Source: Heliopora coerulea (taxonomy: Eukaryota; Cnidaria; Anthozoa; Scleralcyonacea; Helioporidae). Taken from it: a stretch of DNA of 64,000 nucleotides. Below, one piece after another: positions 16,801 to 26,915 of the stretch. A program made the translations under genes and the position numbers. Under the pieces are notes generated by a model. That model did no database searches. It was not told where the DNA came from and was given only the letters and a program-made list of their open reading frames with translations. The stretch spans positions 702,001 through 766,000 of the forward strand of contig JASJOG010000074.1 in assembly GCA_030142905.1 (NCBI GenBank), read 5' to 3'. Numbering within the stretch: position 1 is the first letter of the stretch; every line of letters begins with the position of its first letter.

Positions 16801-19800
16801 AATGTTCGGTTGAGCAGAATAAAGACAGTATCTTTGTGGACAGTGGGAACGTTGATGTAATCCACAGTGGGGAAACGAAAACAAGTTTACAGAAACAGGC
16901 TGTTGGACAAGAAACCTGTGAGGTAGCGAGAATGGACGTGGGTGTTGATGGGTGTTCTGAGAAAGACAAAATAACTATGGCTTGTTCTACGAAAGACGAA
17001 GATCAAGAAGACATGGAGACCGATATAAACAATGAGACCGGTGTTGAAGAAAACATCGATATTGATGTTGTTGGTGTTGATAATGGCGATCAAGCAAAGG
17101 ATTGGGTTGATGACGTCGTAGAGGATAGTCAGGCTCATAAGGTCAGCGTAGGAAGAACGAGTACGGAAGGTACTGGGGAAGACAATATTGTGGACACTAA
17201 AACTGTTAAGGAAGGACCTCGTGATGGAAGTACTTCGACCGAACATGTACAAGAAGGTCATTCGAAGCAAGGAGACGTTAGCCTGAAATCTGGGGTCGCT
17301 AGGAGTGATCTGAAGGACCGAGGGACTGGTAGTGATGCTGAAGGTAACGTCGGTTCTGACAGGATCAAGTGTTCCACAAAATTATTTGTAGAAGACAGCC
17401 GCAAGAAAGAAAATTTTGAAAATGTAAAGGTTGATTTAACAAATCCGGAAGTAATTAAGAGGCTCGATAACGATAAAGACACGCATCAGAAACCTGAGGT
17501 AATTGAGAGTTTTGTGAAAGAAGAGAAGGGAAGCTGTGAGACCTCAAAGGATCAAAAGTCACACATTGAAAAGGATGGTGATAAGGTTACTGAGAAGATA
17601 GTTGAGGATAGCGATGAGAAGCTTGGGGGAAGCAGTGACGTTGAAAGATCAACAACCAAGCCTCCTGAGCCTTCTGATAAGTTAGTTGTAGTTGAAAAGA
17701 CAGCCGGAGAAACAGAAGGTTCAAAGTCGGTCAAACCAAGCTCTAATGCTGTGGCTTCTGGTACCAAAATTTCGGAAGGACATTCGTCGTCGTCGGAAAA
17801 TGCCGTGAAGACAGAATCGTCGTCTAATATCCGCATGCCGGATCTTACGCCTGAAAAGGTTTTAAAATTTATAGCTGACGAACTTATGAAAGATTCGGAT
17901 GCTGGAAAGGCCTTGTTATCTGGAGTTGCAGCTTCTTTGGCTGCTTCCGACGGTAAAACGCCTAAGACCGAAGCTCAGTCGAGCTCAACGAACACAGCGG
18001 CCACGAAAAGTGGGTCAAGGGAAGTAAAAGAACCTGCCAAGCCGGTTTCAACTGTGACTTCCGTCATACAAACTAATTTAACAAACACAACGTCACCTGT
18101 AAGGTTAATATTGCAAGCCGTTCCAGGAAATCCGATGGGTCCTGGAAGTCTTACCCAGTCGGGAATTCAACTTGTTAAAACATCGAGCTCGCAAAAAAGC
18201 CAGACAGGTGGAAACGCGGCTCGGCCTCTGACACCCATCGCGCCCGCACAACGGTTTGTTATCACTAGTTTACCAAGTGGAACAGTGGTTGGTTCACAGC
18301 GTCAGTTACTTACTAAACAAGGTCAACTGCTTACGACCCAAACTGTTTCGGGAACTAGGATTATTCGCATGACAATTCCTCGAAGTTCAGTTGGTTTACT
18401 ACCCAAGACTCCGATTGTAACACAAGTTACATCTAAACCAAACACTACTCCAGTTACCACGGGAGCTACGACCGTGAACAGAGGTGTAGTTAAACCTCGA
18501 CCACCACAGCCGGTAGCAACGACCACACCCAAACCAAACAAAGCCTTGACCCAACATTTTCCCATGCTTCACCCAGTCATTAAAGATCCCAGGGAATTAA
18601 TAAACTATAATCTAAAGAAATGGAACCGCCGTTTGAGTCGTAAGAGCGTCTTTGTGCTTGAAAAGCACATGGTGCGAGCTTTGGCCAGGCGAGGTGGATT
18701 GAAGGAAGTGCCGGGTTTTCATTACAACACTAAGTGGAATAGTTTGAATTATCCGCAGGATTTTCCTCGACCGTCGTTTAAGACGGCTTGGAAGTATCGA
18801 ACACAAAGCATTCGAACATTGGCGGCCGCGGCAATTCAAACTAGGATCCTAAACGCAAGTATGAAATGGGATGAGATGAATGTCAGACCACCACGAGGAA
18901 CTAGCAACACCTTGAGAACAAGCTCGGGTAAGCTACTTCGATGTGAAAACCATGTATCTAACTAGGTTTAAACAGCTGTAATATTTCGAATTTATTACAA
19001 ATTCATCATCAGACTGATGATGAATTTGTAATAAATTCGAAATATTACTATTGAATACTGTGTCCACTTGCTTTTCTCAAATTTTGAGTTCAAGATGGAA
19101 CTGATACTCGGAGTATGTTTTCTACTTTATTTTCTTAAACAGCTGTAGTTTACCGATCAATCCTCGTTCAATGATAACTGAACTAATTAGGTCGGTTAAT
19201 TTCGGTCAGTGAACGAAAGTGAATCGGCAACATCAAGGAGATTAAGCTTACGAGATTAAGAATCATAACGCTTAATTTTTTCCAACCTCTCACTGCTTGA
19301 CGTTTGACTTTTCAACGTCAACCACACACGCACAATGCATGTCTCGCATCTAACATGAACTCAGATCTACTGTACGTTTAATGTGCCCCTAGGCGCCGAA
19401 AGCACTCAGTACACCACTGTTCTTTCTTTTTAGGCACTATCACTACAGAGATTACCGATCGGAGATTCTTGAGTAAGGGTGGCCTACGTGTTCAATATCG
19501 CGTTCGCAAGACAATAAGGACACTAAGCTCTCCTGCCAACATTGCAAAGACACCGCCTGCCCCAACTCATACCAAGAGTGGCCGTGAACTGAGACCTAAA
19601 CAGCCCTCTTACAGCACATTGTCAGAACCTGATGTACCTTTGGTTCCAAGAGTCATTGAAGCTTGGTGTTCAGAGGTAAGGATTTTATTTTCTACTTTCC
19701 CTTTCCTGTCTCTACATGGACTTTTTCATCCGCATGCATATCCGTAAGGGTACGCGTAGAAGTGTGAATTCATGTACGTTGCCGTTGCTACCAAAGTTGA

Positions 19801-22800
19801 TCCAGGCCGATGGCCAAGAAAAATGTTTAGTATTCCACAGTTTAAAATGGCTGACCATTACACCTTCAGTTTCCACCAATTTTAAGTCTGTTAAACGCAG
19901 TTGTTTGTCAAAGATATTGGTATGCGTAGACGAAAACGATTTAAATTTGATTGATTTATTGGGCTTTTATTTCACGTGCACAGACGTAGATAATACTAAA
20001 TGTTATTCGTGAACAGATGGTCAGCAGACTTCCTCCCACCTCTCCTCTGTCCCATTTCTCGACACCACCTTCCCTATCCCTCTACTTTCCTGTTCTCCTC
20101 TCTTCTCCGCCATTTCCGCTTCCCTTCCCTCTCCCCCTTGCGCTTAAAATAAAGAAAGGCTGACCAATGTCTTTCCTCTGTGGTCTTTAGTTTCCAAACA
20201 ACTCGCATTTCCAAAAGTTTATTTCACATTTCTTATGCTAGGAGAAACTTGAGCTTTGGGAAATTCGCCAGTACTGCGAAAGAATCGAACGAGAACGCGC
20301 GTTGATCCGTGAAAAACAACTTCAGGAAGAGTACGCTAAGAAGAATGCCGAAATGAAAGCTGACCTGGTTAAGAGAACCCAGCTACAAATCCAACAACAG
20401 CAGCAACTGATGAGAGAAAAACGTAAGATGCAGAACGCAATGAAGACGCAAGTTAAACCCAGTGCAAACCAAACCAACGTGAGCCCGGTTAACTCCGTGG
20501 TGCAGCTGAAACATTCTACACCTGTTACACAAAGAGTTCTATTTCCAAGACCGCAACTTAATCCAAGAGTTTCCCCTGGAACAGATAAAATTCTGGCATC
20601 GTTACAGAAAACCAGTCCATTGTCTTTGCAAGGTACGGACGACGACATAAGCTGTAAAGTAACCTCATCACTAGACTACGATGAAACTGAATTAAATGTA
20701 TTTATTTTGGTTTTGTTAACGAGCTGTTTATGCCTTCAGTGCTGTAATAGTTTAGGTAGATCCAAGGTAGAATTTAATAGATATATCTCACAATATATCT
20801 TTTTTGTTAAACTGACGTGTTGTTTTTCTTGCATCAGGTGTGAAAAAGGCAAGCCCGGCTATTACAGTCCAACAGCAACCAACGAAGACACTGGCAAAGA
20901 TGGCCGCACTCAGTCAACGGTTAAAACACACATCCAAAGAGACAGTGAAACAAGCTAAGAAACTGAAGGCTGTCAGGCGGGGGGCACAAACACCATCGTT
21001 ACCTCAAGGGACCAAGTACGTCACTCCTGAGGCTAGGCAAGATATGAACAGGTAGAATGATGTTCGCTTGAGCTTTCGATAATCCTCGCCTTCCTATTCT
21101 TTCTTTTACTTCTGCTGTCTGTTCTTCTTTTGATTCTTCTTCTACTTGTACTTATTCATCTCCTGCTGGTTCTCCTTCTCTTTCACCTCCTTCTTTCCCT
21201 TTTTCTCTTCCTGTTCCTCCGTTACATTTTCCTGCCTGTTCCTCTCCCTCTCCATATCTTTCCCCTCCCAGTCCCTGTCCTTCTACTCTCTTCCCCAACC
21301 CCTCTTTGTTCCCGTTGTTCCTCAACCTATCTCTTCTTCCCCTTTTTACTCTCTATGTCCTTCATCTTCACCTCCTATTCCTTTTCTTTCCTCTTTCTCT
21401 TCCTGCATTTTCTCTCTTCCTCCTCCATCAGAAGCTCAACTGTAGTGTCGAGTTTTCCCGCCTGATTCCACCTACCATTGAAGAAAGCGGCCTGAACTTT
21501 ACCAATTAACCTTTATCCCTTCACAGAATGGCGATATGCAAGAAAACCCTTGATCAAATAATCGACAAGATCGAGAGAAATGAAAAGATCGAAGAAAAGA
21601 AAGAAATGAAGAGACGGTTTCGGGAGGAGAGCATGGTGTTAAAACTGGCGAGAATGAATAGCCAGAAACTGGATGGCCTGCTCCAGAAACGAAAGGAGTT
21701 ATTGAAGAAAGAAATCATGAAAAAGCGAGCATTTTTGGAGAAAGACCTGGCGCAAGAAATACAAGTGGAACTAAATATTATCAAAAAACGACGCCGTGAA
21801 AGTGGTGGTGATGGCTACGACATCTTCCCGCCAAGGAAGAGACTAAAGAACGACGGGAAGTTGTATTGTGTTTGCAAGACCCCGTATAATCCAACGCAGT
21901 ACGTACCAATGTAAAATAAATAAATATACAGGCGCTTCCATGTCTATGTTTTACTTGGCTAAGTTCTCTACTCTTTCAATGAAATTTTTATCCAAAATTA
22001 TAATAGAAACAACAGTAAATTATTTAAAATCCTTCGACAATGATAATCACCACCACATCCATAAACACACCACGCCAATTAGAAGATTTTCTAGACGAAG
22101 CTTAGTTTCCAGTGTTGGTGTCAGAGCTTAGTTTGCTTGTTGTCTTCACTCTAGTCTACCAAAAATGGCATTTTATACAGTCATGCACTGCTACCAAATC
22201 TACTGTTACTTTGGTTTTTTGGATGTCTGTGGGTGAAAAGACGCTGTTAACTTTATACAAATCATTTTCAATTTCTCCTTTTTCACTTGCCGTAGATTTT
22301 ACGTGGGTTGTGATCTGTGTAAGAACTGGTTCCATGGTAAATGTATCGGTATTTCGCCTGGGGATGCGTCTGCTATGAATGAGTATGTCTGTAGTGAATG
22401 TGCTAAAAAGCAGAAAGGCGTTGAAGAGGAAGAGCTGTACTGTGTGTGTCGACAACCTTACGATGACAGCAGGTAAGTTTTTAGTTAAAGTTGTTATTGC
22501 TAAACTTGCTTAAATTTTCAGCCAATCGATCGAGCTTGCTCATCGATTTGGTTAAAGTATAACTTATATTATTTGGTCAAAGTATTAGTATAGTAAGCAT
22601 TAAAAAATTTGGTTAAGCAAAGTTTTCTGTTGGTAATACTATGATTACGTTGGTTCCATTTGTTTTAAGTGGTCACATTTGGTCTCTAAATTGGTGATGG
22701 AAATTAGACTGATTTTCTCTGTTCAGTAGGAAAATTTCTAATTTTTCGTTTGCTGATAAAGGGACGTTTAGATGTGACAAACACATCGAGTTCAGCGGAG

Positions 22801-24539
22801 ATAGGTTAGACGGAGGCATCCAATTAATCTAACCCCATGTTCTCACTGTAGAGAAACCTGGTCAGAACTGCTTCGTGTGGGTGTCTTGGACATCTTTAGT
22901 GTATGAGTGCAGCGGTAGTTCTGCACATGCTCAGTTAATCCTCAGTAATCGTAACGTTACATATTAATACCATGACGAGTTGGGAATTTAGTGATTAAAT
23001 GTCTCGTTAAGCCTCATGAGATTTTTTGAAAGTTACTTGGAACCTACGGCCCTTGGGACTTTCTTGAAAATTCCTTAGGCTCTCAGGGGCATTTGGTCGC
23101 TAACTTTCCTCAAACCGTGGTATTACCTTCACTTAACTGCAATATTACATGCTGGAACTACGAGTTTTATCTCAAACTATTTCAATGAAACAGGTTTTCG
23201 AAGTGTTTGAGTGTCGGTGTGAACGGAGTACGAGTAAAACTTACTGAAATAACGTAGCAGTAGAGATCAACCTTAGTTCTTGTGAAGCGATCAGGCATCA
23301 CTATGTTAGCTGTTTTGGTATTCCTCAGGTTCTATGTTGGATGTGATCGATGCCAAGGATGGTTTCACGGCGCATGTGTTGGTATCACCCAGACAGAGGC
23401 TGATCAAATTGACAGTTATATATGTCCTCAGTGTAAGAACACCGCTGACACTGTGGAACTTAAGCCGCTCAGTGACAAGGATTATGACTCTTTGAAAAGA
23501 ATAGTCCGCTCTCTACAGGTAAGTGAATCAGTGTTTTATTCCCGCAACCTCCGTCAACTTCTTTGTTTGTGTGTCTGTTGCCTCAACCTTGCCTTCTTAT
23601 CCTTCCTTTCTTTTGTTCCTTTCTTTTTTCATTTCCCCCTTTCTTTCCTCTTCCCTTCTCCTTTCCTTCCCTTCTCTTTTCCTTCCTTTACGTTCTCATC
23701 TCACCCATTCCCTTGTCTTTCCTTGCCCTCACTTCACTGCATTTTGGCCCCCTCCCCTACCTTTCACTTCCATCCCATTTCATACCTTTCCATCCCATTC
23801 CTGATCTGACTCCTTGGTCCCTTCATGGTTCACTTTTTCGTTTATCCACCGTCTCTGTTTTTCGTTTGTCAGTCCCTTCGTTTATCTTGTCATTCTGCTA
23901 TCATCTATTTTTTGGTTTTTTTTTGTACCGTTATTCCGCTCTTCCATCTTTTTTTTGATTTTTAAACTTTAGATTTATTGATCTTTATTTTTAGAGTCAC
24001 AAAATGTCTTGGCCATTTTTGGAACCGGTTAGTTTGGATGATGCACCAGATTATCTCGAGATTGTCAAAGAACCCATGGGTAAGGAAATGAAGGAGAAGG
24101 AAGAGAAGCGTGACAGGGAAGACATGGAAAAGAAAGGCAAAAAATGGGATCGGATGAGGTCGGTGGGGAAAGAAAAGAAGAGAGGAAAAGAAGAGATGGA
24201 AATGCAATTTAAGCAAGAAAGAAGTTGGTTAAACTGTAGATAAAATTCTGAATAACTGGGAAAGATTATGAGGAAACAAATGTATTCAAAAATATTGTTA
24301 GACCCTCATTTAATCCATTTTAATGCTCGTTAATTTTTTTTTCAGATCTTTCCACTATCCAAGAAAACGTCCAAGCCAAGTCCTATAAACAGTTGGTTAA
24401 TTTCGTCGCGGATGTTTCCAAAATCTTTAATAATTGTCGCTTGTATAATCCCAGAGATTCTCCTTTTTATCGATGTGCCGAAGTCGTCGAAAGTTTTTTC
24501 GTTCAAAAATTAAACGCCTTCAAAAATACCAAACACTAA
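7889..24539 (+). CDS. BPTF: BPTF/NURF301, bromodomain PHD-finger NURF remodeler subunit
   Basis: BPTF is the largest subunit of the nuclear NURF (ISWI) complex and recruits it to H3K4me3/acetylated nucleosomes. Exons: 7889-8979, 10194-10366, 11794-11880, 12124-12384, 13018-13902, 14689-18927, 19434-19675, 20242-20632, 20838-21051, 21527-21898, 22296-22472, 23329-23518, 23995-24079, 24346-24539 (stop TAA). They join in phase to 2,866 residues. Domains: basic Arg/Gly-rich N-terminus; DDT domain at about 121-181 ([10 protein letters not shown]); PHD1 at 278-322 ([17 protein letters not shown]); conserved module with [31 protein letters not shown]; the 4.2-kb exon 6 with a Ser/Thr/Val-rich low-complexity half and an acidic half; [15 protein letters not shown] coiled segment; basic [10 protein letters not shown] coiled coil; PHD2 ([10 protein letters not shown]) and PHD3 ([11 protein letters not shown]) with aromatic-cage Tyr/Trp retained; bromodomain with WPFLEPV and YNPRDSPF. 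The 5' ATG is the first of a long open exon; non-coding first exons are possible. Confidence 0.95.
10525..11215. repeat. Dispersed about 44-bp repeats in BPTF intron 2
   Basis: A unit like ataaatatcttg-atattct-cccataacaag-atcac occurs near 10528 and 10572 (adjacent, about 44 bp apart) and again near 11120 and 11167. The two pairs are separated by unrelated sequence, suggesting duplication followed by insertion or drift. No coding potential. Confidence 0.5.
12712..12960. mobile_element. tRNA-like foldback element, copy 1, in BPTF intron 4
   Basis: Two arms of about 100 bp face each other around 12856: the left arm contains ctactccaagtgaacga and aaacccgcgaccttcag, the right arm the complement (ctgaaggtcgccggtttgaa, gttcatttggagtaac). 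The arms contain a Pol III B-box-like ggtttgaatcc. An 11-bp direct repeat aagggtaactc flanks the element at 12701-12711 and 12958-12968, as expected for a target-site duplication. A related copy is at 34640-34823. The element ends about 50 bp before exon 5 of BPTF. Confidence 0.7.
13975..14045 (+). repeat. tRNA-like SINE head fragment
   Basis: Contains A-box-like tggctcagctgctagagc and a B box agttcgaatcccgc at tRNA spacing. The 5' and 3' acceptor strands do not pair well, so a functional tRNA gene is unlikely. It lies in BPTF intron 5. Confidence 0.5.
14398..14505. mobile_element. Short MITE-like element with terminal inverted repeats
   Basis: The ends gtagaaccctgcaaactcgaac and the complement of tcgagatggtgaggttctagac match imperfectly over about 24 bp, with an internal cgttcgagttagcgggg. 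Length and ends resemble non-autonomous Tc1/pogo-type MITEs found widely in invertebrates. The autonomous source is unknown. Confidence 0.45.
14572..14667. repeat. TACTTTACTC minisatellite followed by poly-T
   Basis: Four to five copies of a ttcttactttactc-type unit (14572-14630) precede a poly-T run (about 14644-14667). This lies directly upstream of BPTF exon 6 and probably contributes to its polypyrimidine tract. Confidence 0.75.
15640..15910 (+). repeat. Coding minisatellite in BPTF exon 6 (Ser/Thr/Val/Pro repeats)
   Basis: Units of about 30-33 bp built on ctgactgtaccttcatcaac recur in frame, encoding runs such as [28 protein letters not shown] and [13 protein letters not shown]. All breaks keep frame. 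The repeat sits in the low-complexity half of exon 6 and is expected to be intrinsically disordered and length-polymorphic. Confidence 0.8.
18978..19048. repeat. Perfect 35-bp palindrome with 1-nt spacer
   Basis: Left arm 18978-19012 and right arm 19014-19048 are exact reverse complements with a single A between them. The arms begin gtaatatttcgaattta and meet at catcatcag/ctgatgatg. It lies in BPTF intron 6, 51 bp after the exon 6 donor. It could be a foldback element or a recent palindrome. Confidence 0.9.
20030..20140 (+). repeat. Pyrimidine-rich tract in BPTF intron 7
   Basis: A stretch of almost pure C/T runs. It is the first of three such tracts in this gene on the transcribed-sense strand. 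Confidence 0.75.
21075..21435 (+). repeat. Long pyrimidine-rich tract in BPTF intron 9
   Basis: About 360 bp of C/T-dominated sequence with few purines (ttcttcttct, cctctccctctcc). Open frames here are compositional artefacts. The intron is flanked by well-supported coding exons. Confidence 0.85.
23560..23960 (+). repeat. Long pyrimidine-rich tract in BPTF intron 12
   Basis: About 400 bp of C/T-rich sequence (ccttcccttctctttt and similar), ending at the acceptor of exon 13. Same strand bias as the tracts in introns 7 and 9. Confidence 0.85.
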
Positions 24540-26915
24540 ACAACCTAACGTCTTACGTTACAGATTGGAGCGAAATATGCTGTGCGTGAATCCAGAATAA
24601 GACGCTACAAACCCCAGGCAAAAAGTACTTAAAACGATAATTTATTTTGCGAATTTGTCAAAACTCAAAATGTTTATATCTCATTAAAACTTTACGAAAA
24701 ATATGGTACTAAAGCCTGCTTTTTATGAGGTAAATTTTCAGCAGAAATACTAGTGATGATTATCGAAAATTTTCACTTCAGTCGACTGATTGAATGATAA
24801 AGTTAAGCTAAAAAGGGAACTAAAAAGCCATAAAATGAGCATTTTTATGGACTTATGTTTACCTTTTGAAGAACTTCTGCATTTTTTACGAATGTTATAA
24901 TCAGCATCATCATCGATACACTCTTCTTAGTAATAATTATCATAACATTTTCAACATCATAGGCAGCATCATCAACCTCATCAATGTTATATTTATCGTA
25001 ATCATCACCATAATCATCAGTATCACCGTGATTATGATGGTCATCGATATCATCATAATTGTCATTGTCATCCATATCATCAATATCATCATCTGTGTAA
25101 TCATTATCATGATCGCCAATATTATCATCAACTTCTTAATAACAAACATTGTTTATCATCATAGCCATCATCAATTTTATCATTACCATCCTTATCATGA
25201 TCACTCTTATCGTTTCCATTGCCATCCCTAATGCCATCGTAATAATCATAGTCATCGTTATATAATCGTCATACAGTATAATCCTTCTCAAAAAATTTCA
25301 CGGAGAAATATTCTGTACCTAGTCGTTTTTCAGTTCGGTATTATTTTAAACTATTTTCTTGCAGAAACGAGGTATCTTTTGAAATATCGGGCCTCATAAC
25401 TTCTCAGGGTACATCACGGTCTTCCAAAACTGATCTACTCTTGATGACTTAACTTGATTATCGAGATTGGCGTATGTCCAGACTATTTTTGAACTTCAAA
25501 CTATCATATTGACAGGTAGGTCACTGCTCCTTTGGCAAAATTAAATCACCGCACCGCGCGTGTTTTTTCTCGCGCGAAATAATATGGCACGCTCACACGC
25601 GTTGTCAAAGGGACGCAATAATTATCAGAGAATTATGGAATCACCAAAACCAACTTTCAAATGAAATAAACGTTAGTTTGCATTATTTAAAAACGTTGGA
25701 GACCTGCTACATCTGGGTTTTTAACCTTAAATTTTATTGTTTGAGTATAATTAAAAGCGATGTCATTCTTAAATCAACTTGATTGAAAGTTGTACAGAAA
25801 ATAAAAGGTGTTATATCCGGGATCATGAAGGTATGTGAATTCTAGCGGTTTTTAGTTTGAATACTTGGCTTTTGAAAGAGCGTTTCCTTCCCTTGTTACG
25901 TAGTATATTTCGTAATTTACACACTAAAACTGTCATCGAAGTGTGAGGACTGGAAGCTTGATATGTTCGACGTGCATAATTTTGTGCAGACTGCAAATAT
26001 CAAAGTAAAATACGCATTAGTTTACAGCTGGTGCTGAAATATCAATATGACTATGTTGTACATTTAATCTCCTACATTGTGAATGTCTCGTGTATTCCGA
26101 AAAAATTATACAAGCTGTTTTGTTTGTTTATAGTGTGTAGTATAGTTGAAATTAAAATCAAGTTTTTGCGTGGAAATTGCCAGCACGAAATACAGGTGGA
26201 ATTACAAATAAAAGGCATCAGGTAATGGTATGTGGTTGAATAACCAGTATTAACATTGCTTTCTAGTTTCCCTCTCAACTTGAAGTTAAAGAACTTCAAC
26301 CTAATATTTTTTAACCTGGGTTACAAATAACCTTGGTTGCAAAATATCTGCAGTCTTAAAAACATAACCCTTGTTGAAAAAGTAAACTAAAATTAAGATA
26401 ACATTTAATTGAAAATAATTTAAGTGATTAATACATCAAAACCCCAAGTGACTTAAAAAGATGGGCTTTACAAAAATCTTTTCTCAATAAATAATTCTGT
26501 AAGTGATAGATAAAAGTGTGAGAGGCTAATCTGTTGGCTGCTCATATTGTATCTATTACTTAGGGTTTCAGTAAATTTTAACATAGAAAATTGAAGGCAA
26601 AAGTTTATAATTCTAATTAGTATTCTTTATTCAATTTACAGCATACTAATTAGGAGCCAAGATCTTTTGTGTTTTATTTGTAAATTATTAATGATTTTTT
26701 TTAGCTAATCAAATGTTAACACCTTGTCCTAGTTACTCATTAACAGCTTATTCCACCAAATATAAAATTGTTTCTCTGTCTAGACACTTATTTAGCAAGC
26801 AATGACATGTCCATCCTGGCTTCTCATCAAAGTTAAGGTGATCCACAATGCTGCTTATTCAGCACCTCCACATTGAGATCAACAAGACTTTCCTGTGAAT
26901 ATTTTACCAAAGACC
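24540..26915. other. Intergenic region between BPTF and the PIDD-like gene
   Basis: Holds the BPTF 3' UTR (extent unknown; an AATAAA is at 25665-25670), the ATC-rich microsatellite, and a short CpG-rich patch near 25545-25620 (accgcgcgtg, tctcgcgcgaaa) that could mark the promoter of the downstream gene. A tiny ATGAAG followed by a gtatgt donor near 25825 could be a first coding exon, but I cannot join it in phase. Nothing else recognisable. Confidence 0.4.
24895..25270. repeat. Imperfect ATC/CAT trinucleotide microsatellite
   Basis: Dominated by atcatcat, tcatcaat and close variants over nearly 380 bp. Long open frames on both strands (poly-Ile/Met, poly-Asp/His) are artefacts of the repeat. 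Confidence 0.9.

Noticed and set aside
15365..17482. Minus-strand frames opposite BPTF exon 6
   Set aside because: Shadow frames of a long GC-balanced coding exon; no family similarity, and the plus-strand frame is continuous with flanking BPTF exons.
21130..21509. Overlapping Leu/Phe/Ser-rich frames
   Set aside because: Low-complexity translations of the pyrimidine tract in BPTF intron 9; flanking exons join across it in phase.
23523..23958. Phe/Ser/Pro-rich frames
   Set aside because: Translations of the pyrimidine tract in BPTF intron 12.
24845..25231. Ile/Met- or Asp-rich frames on both strands
   Set aside because: Artefacts of the ATC microsatellite.
25800..25835. First coding exon of the PIDD-like gene (ATGAAG then gtatgt)
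   Set aside because: Attractive donor, but no acceptor near 26877-26916 joins it in the right phase, so I left the start at the ATG at 26916.
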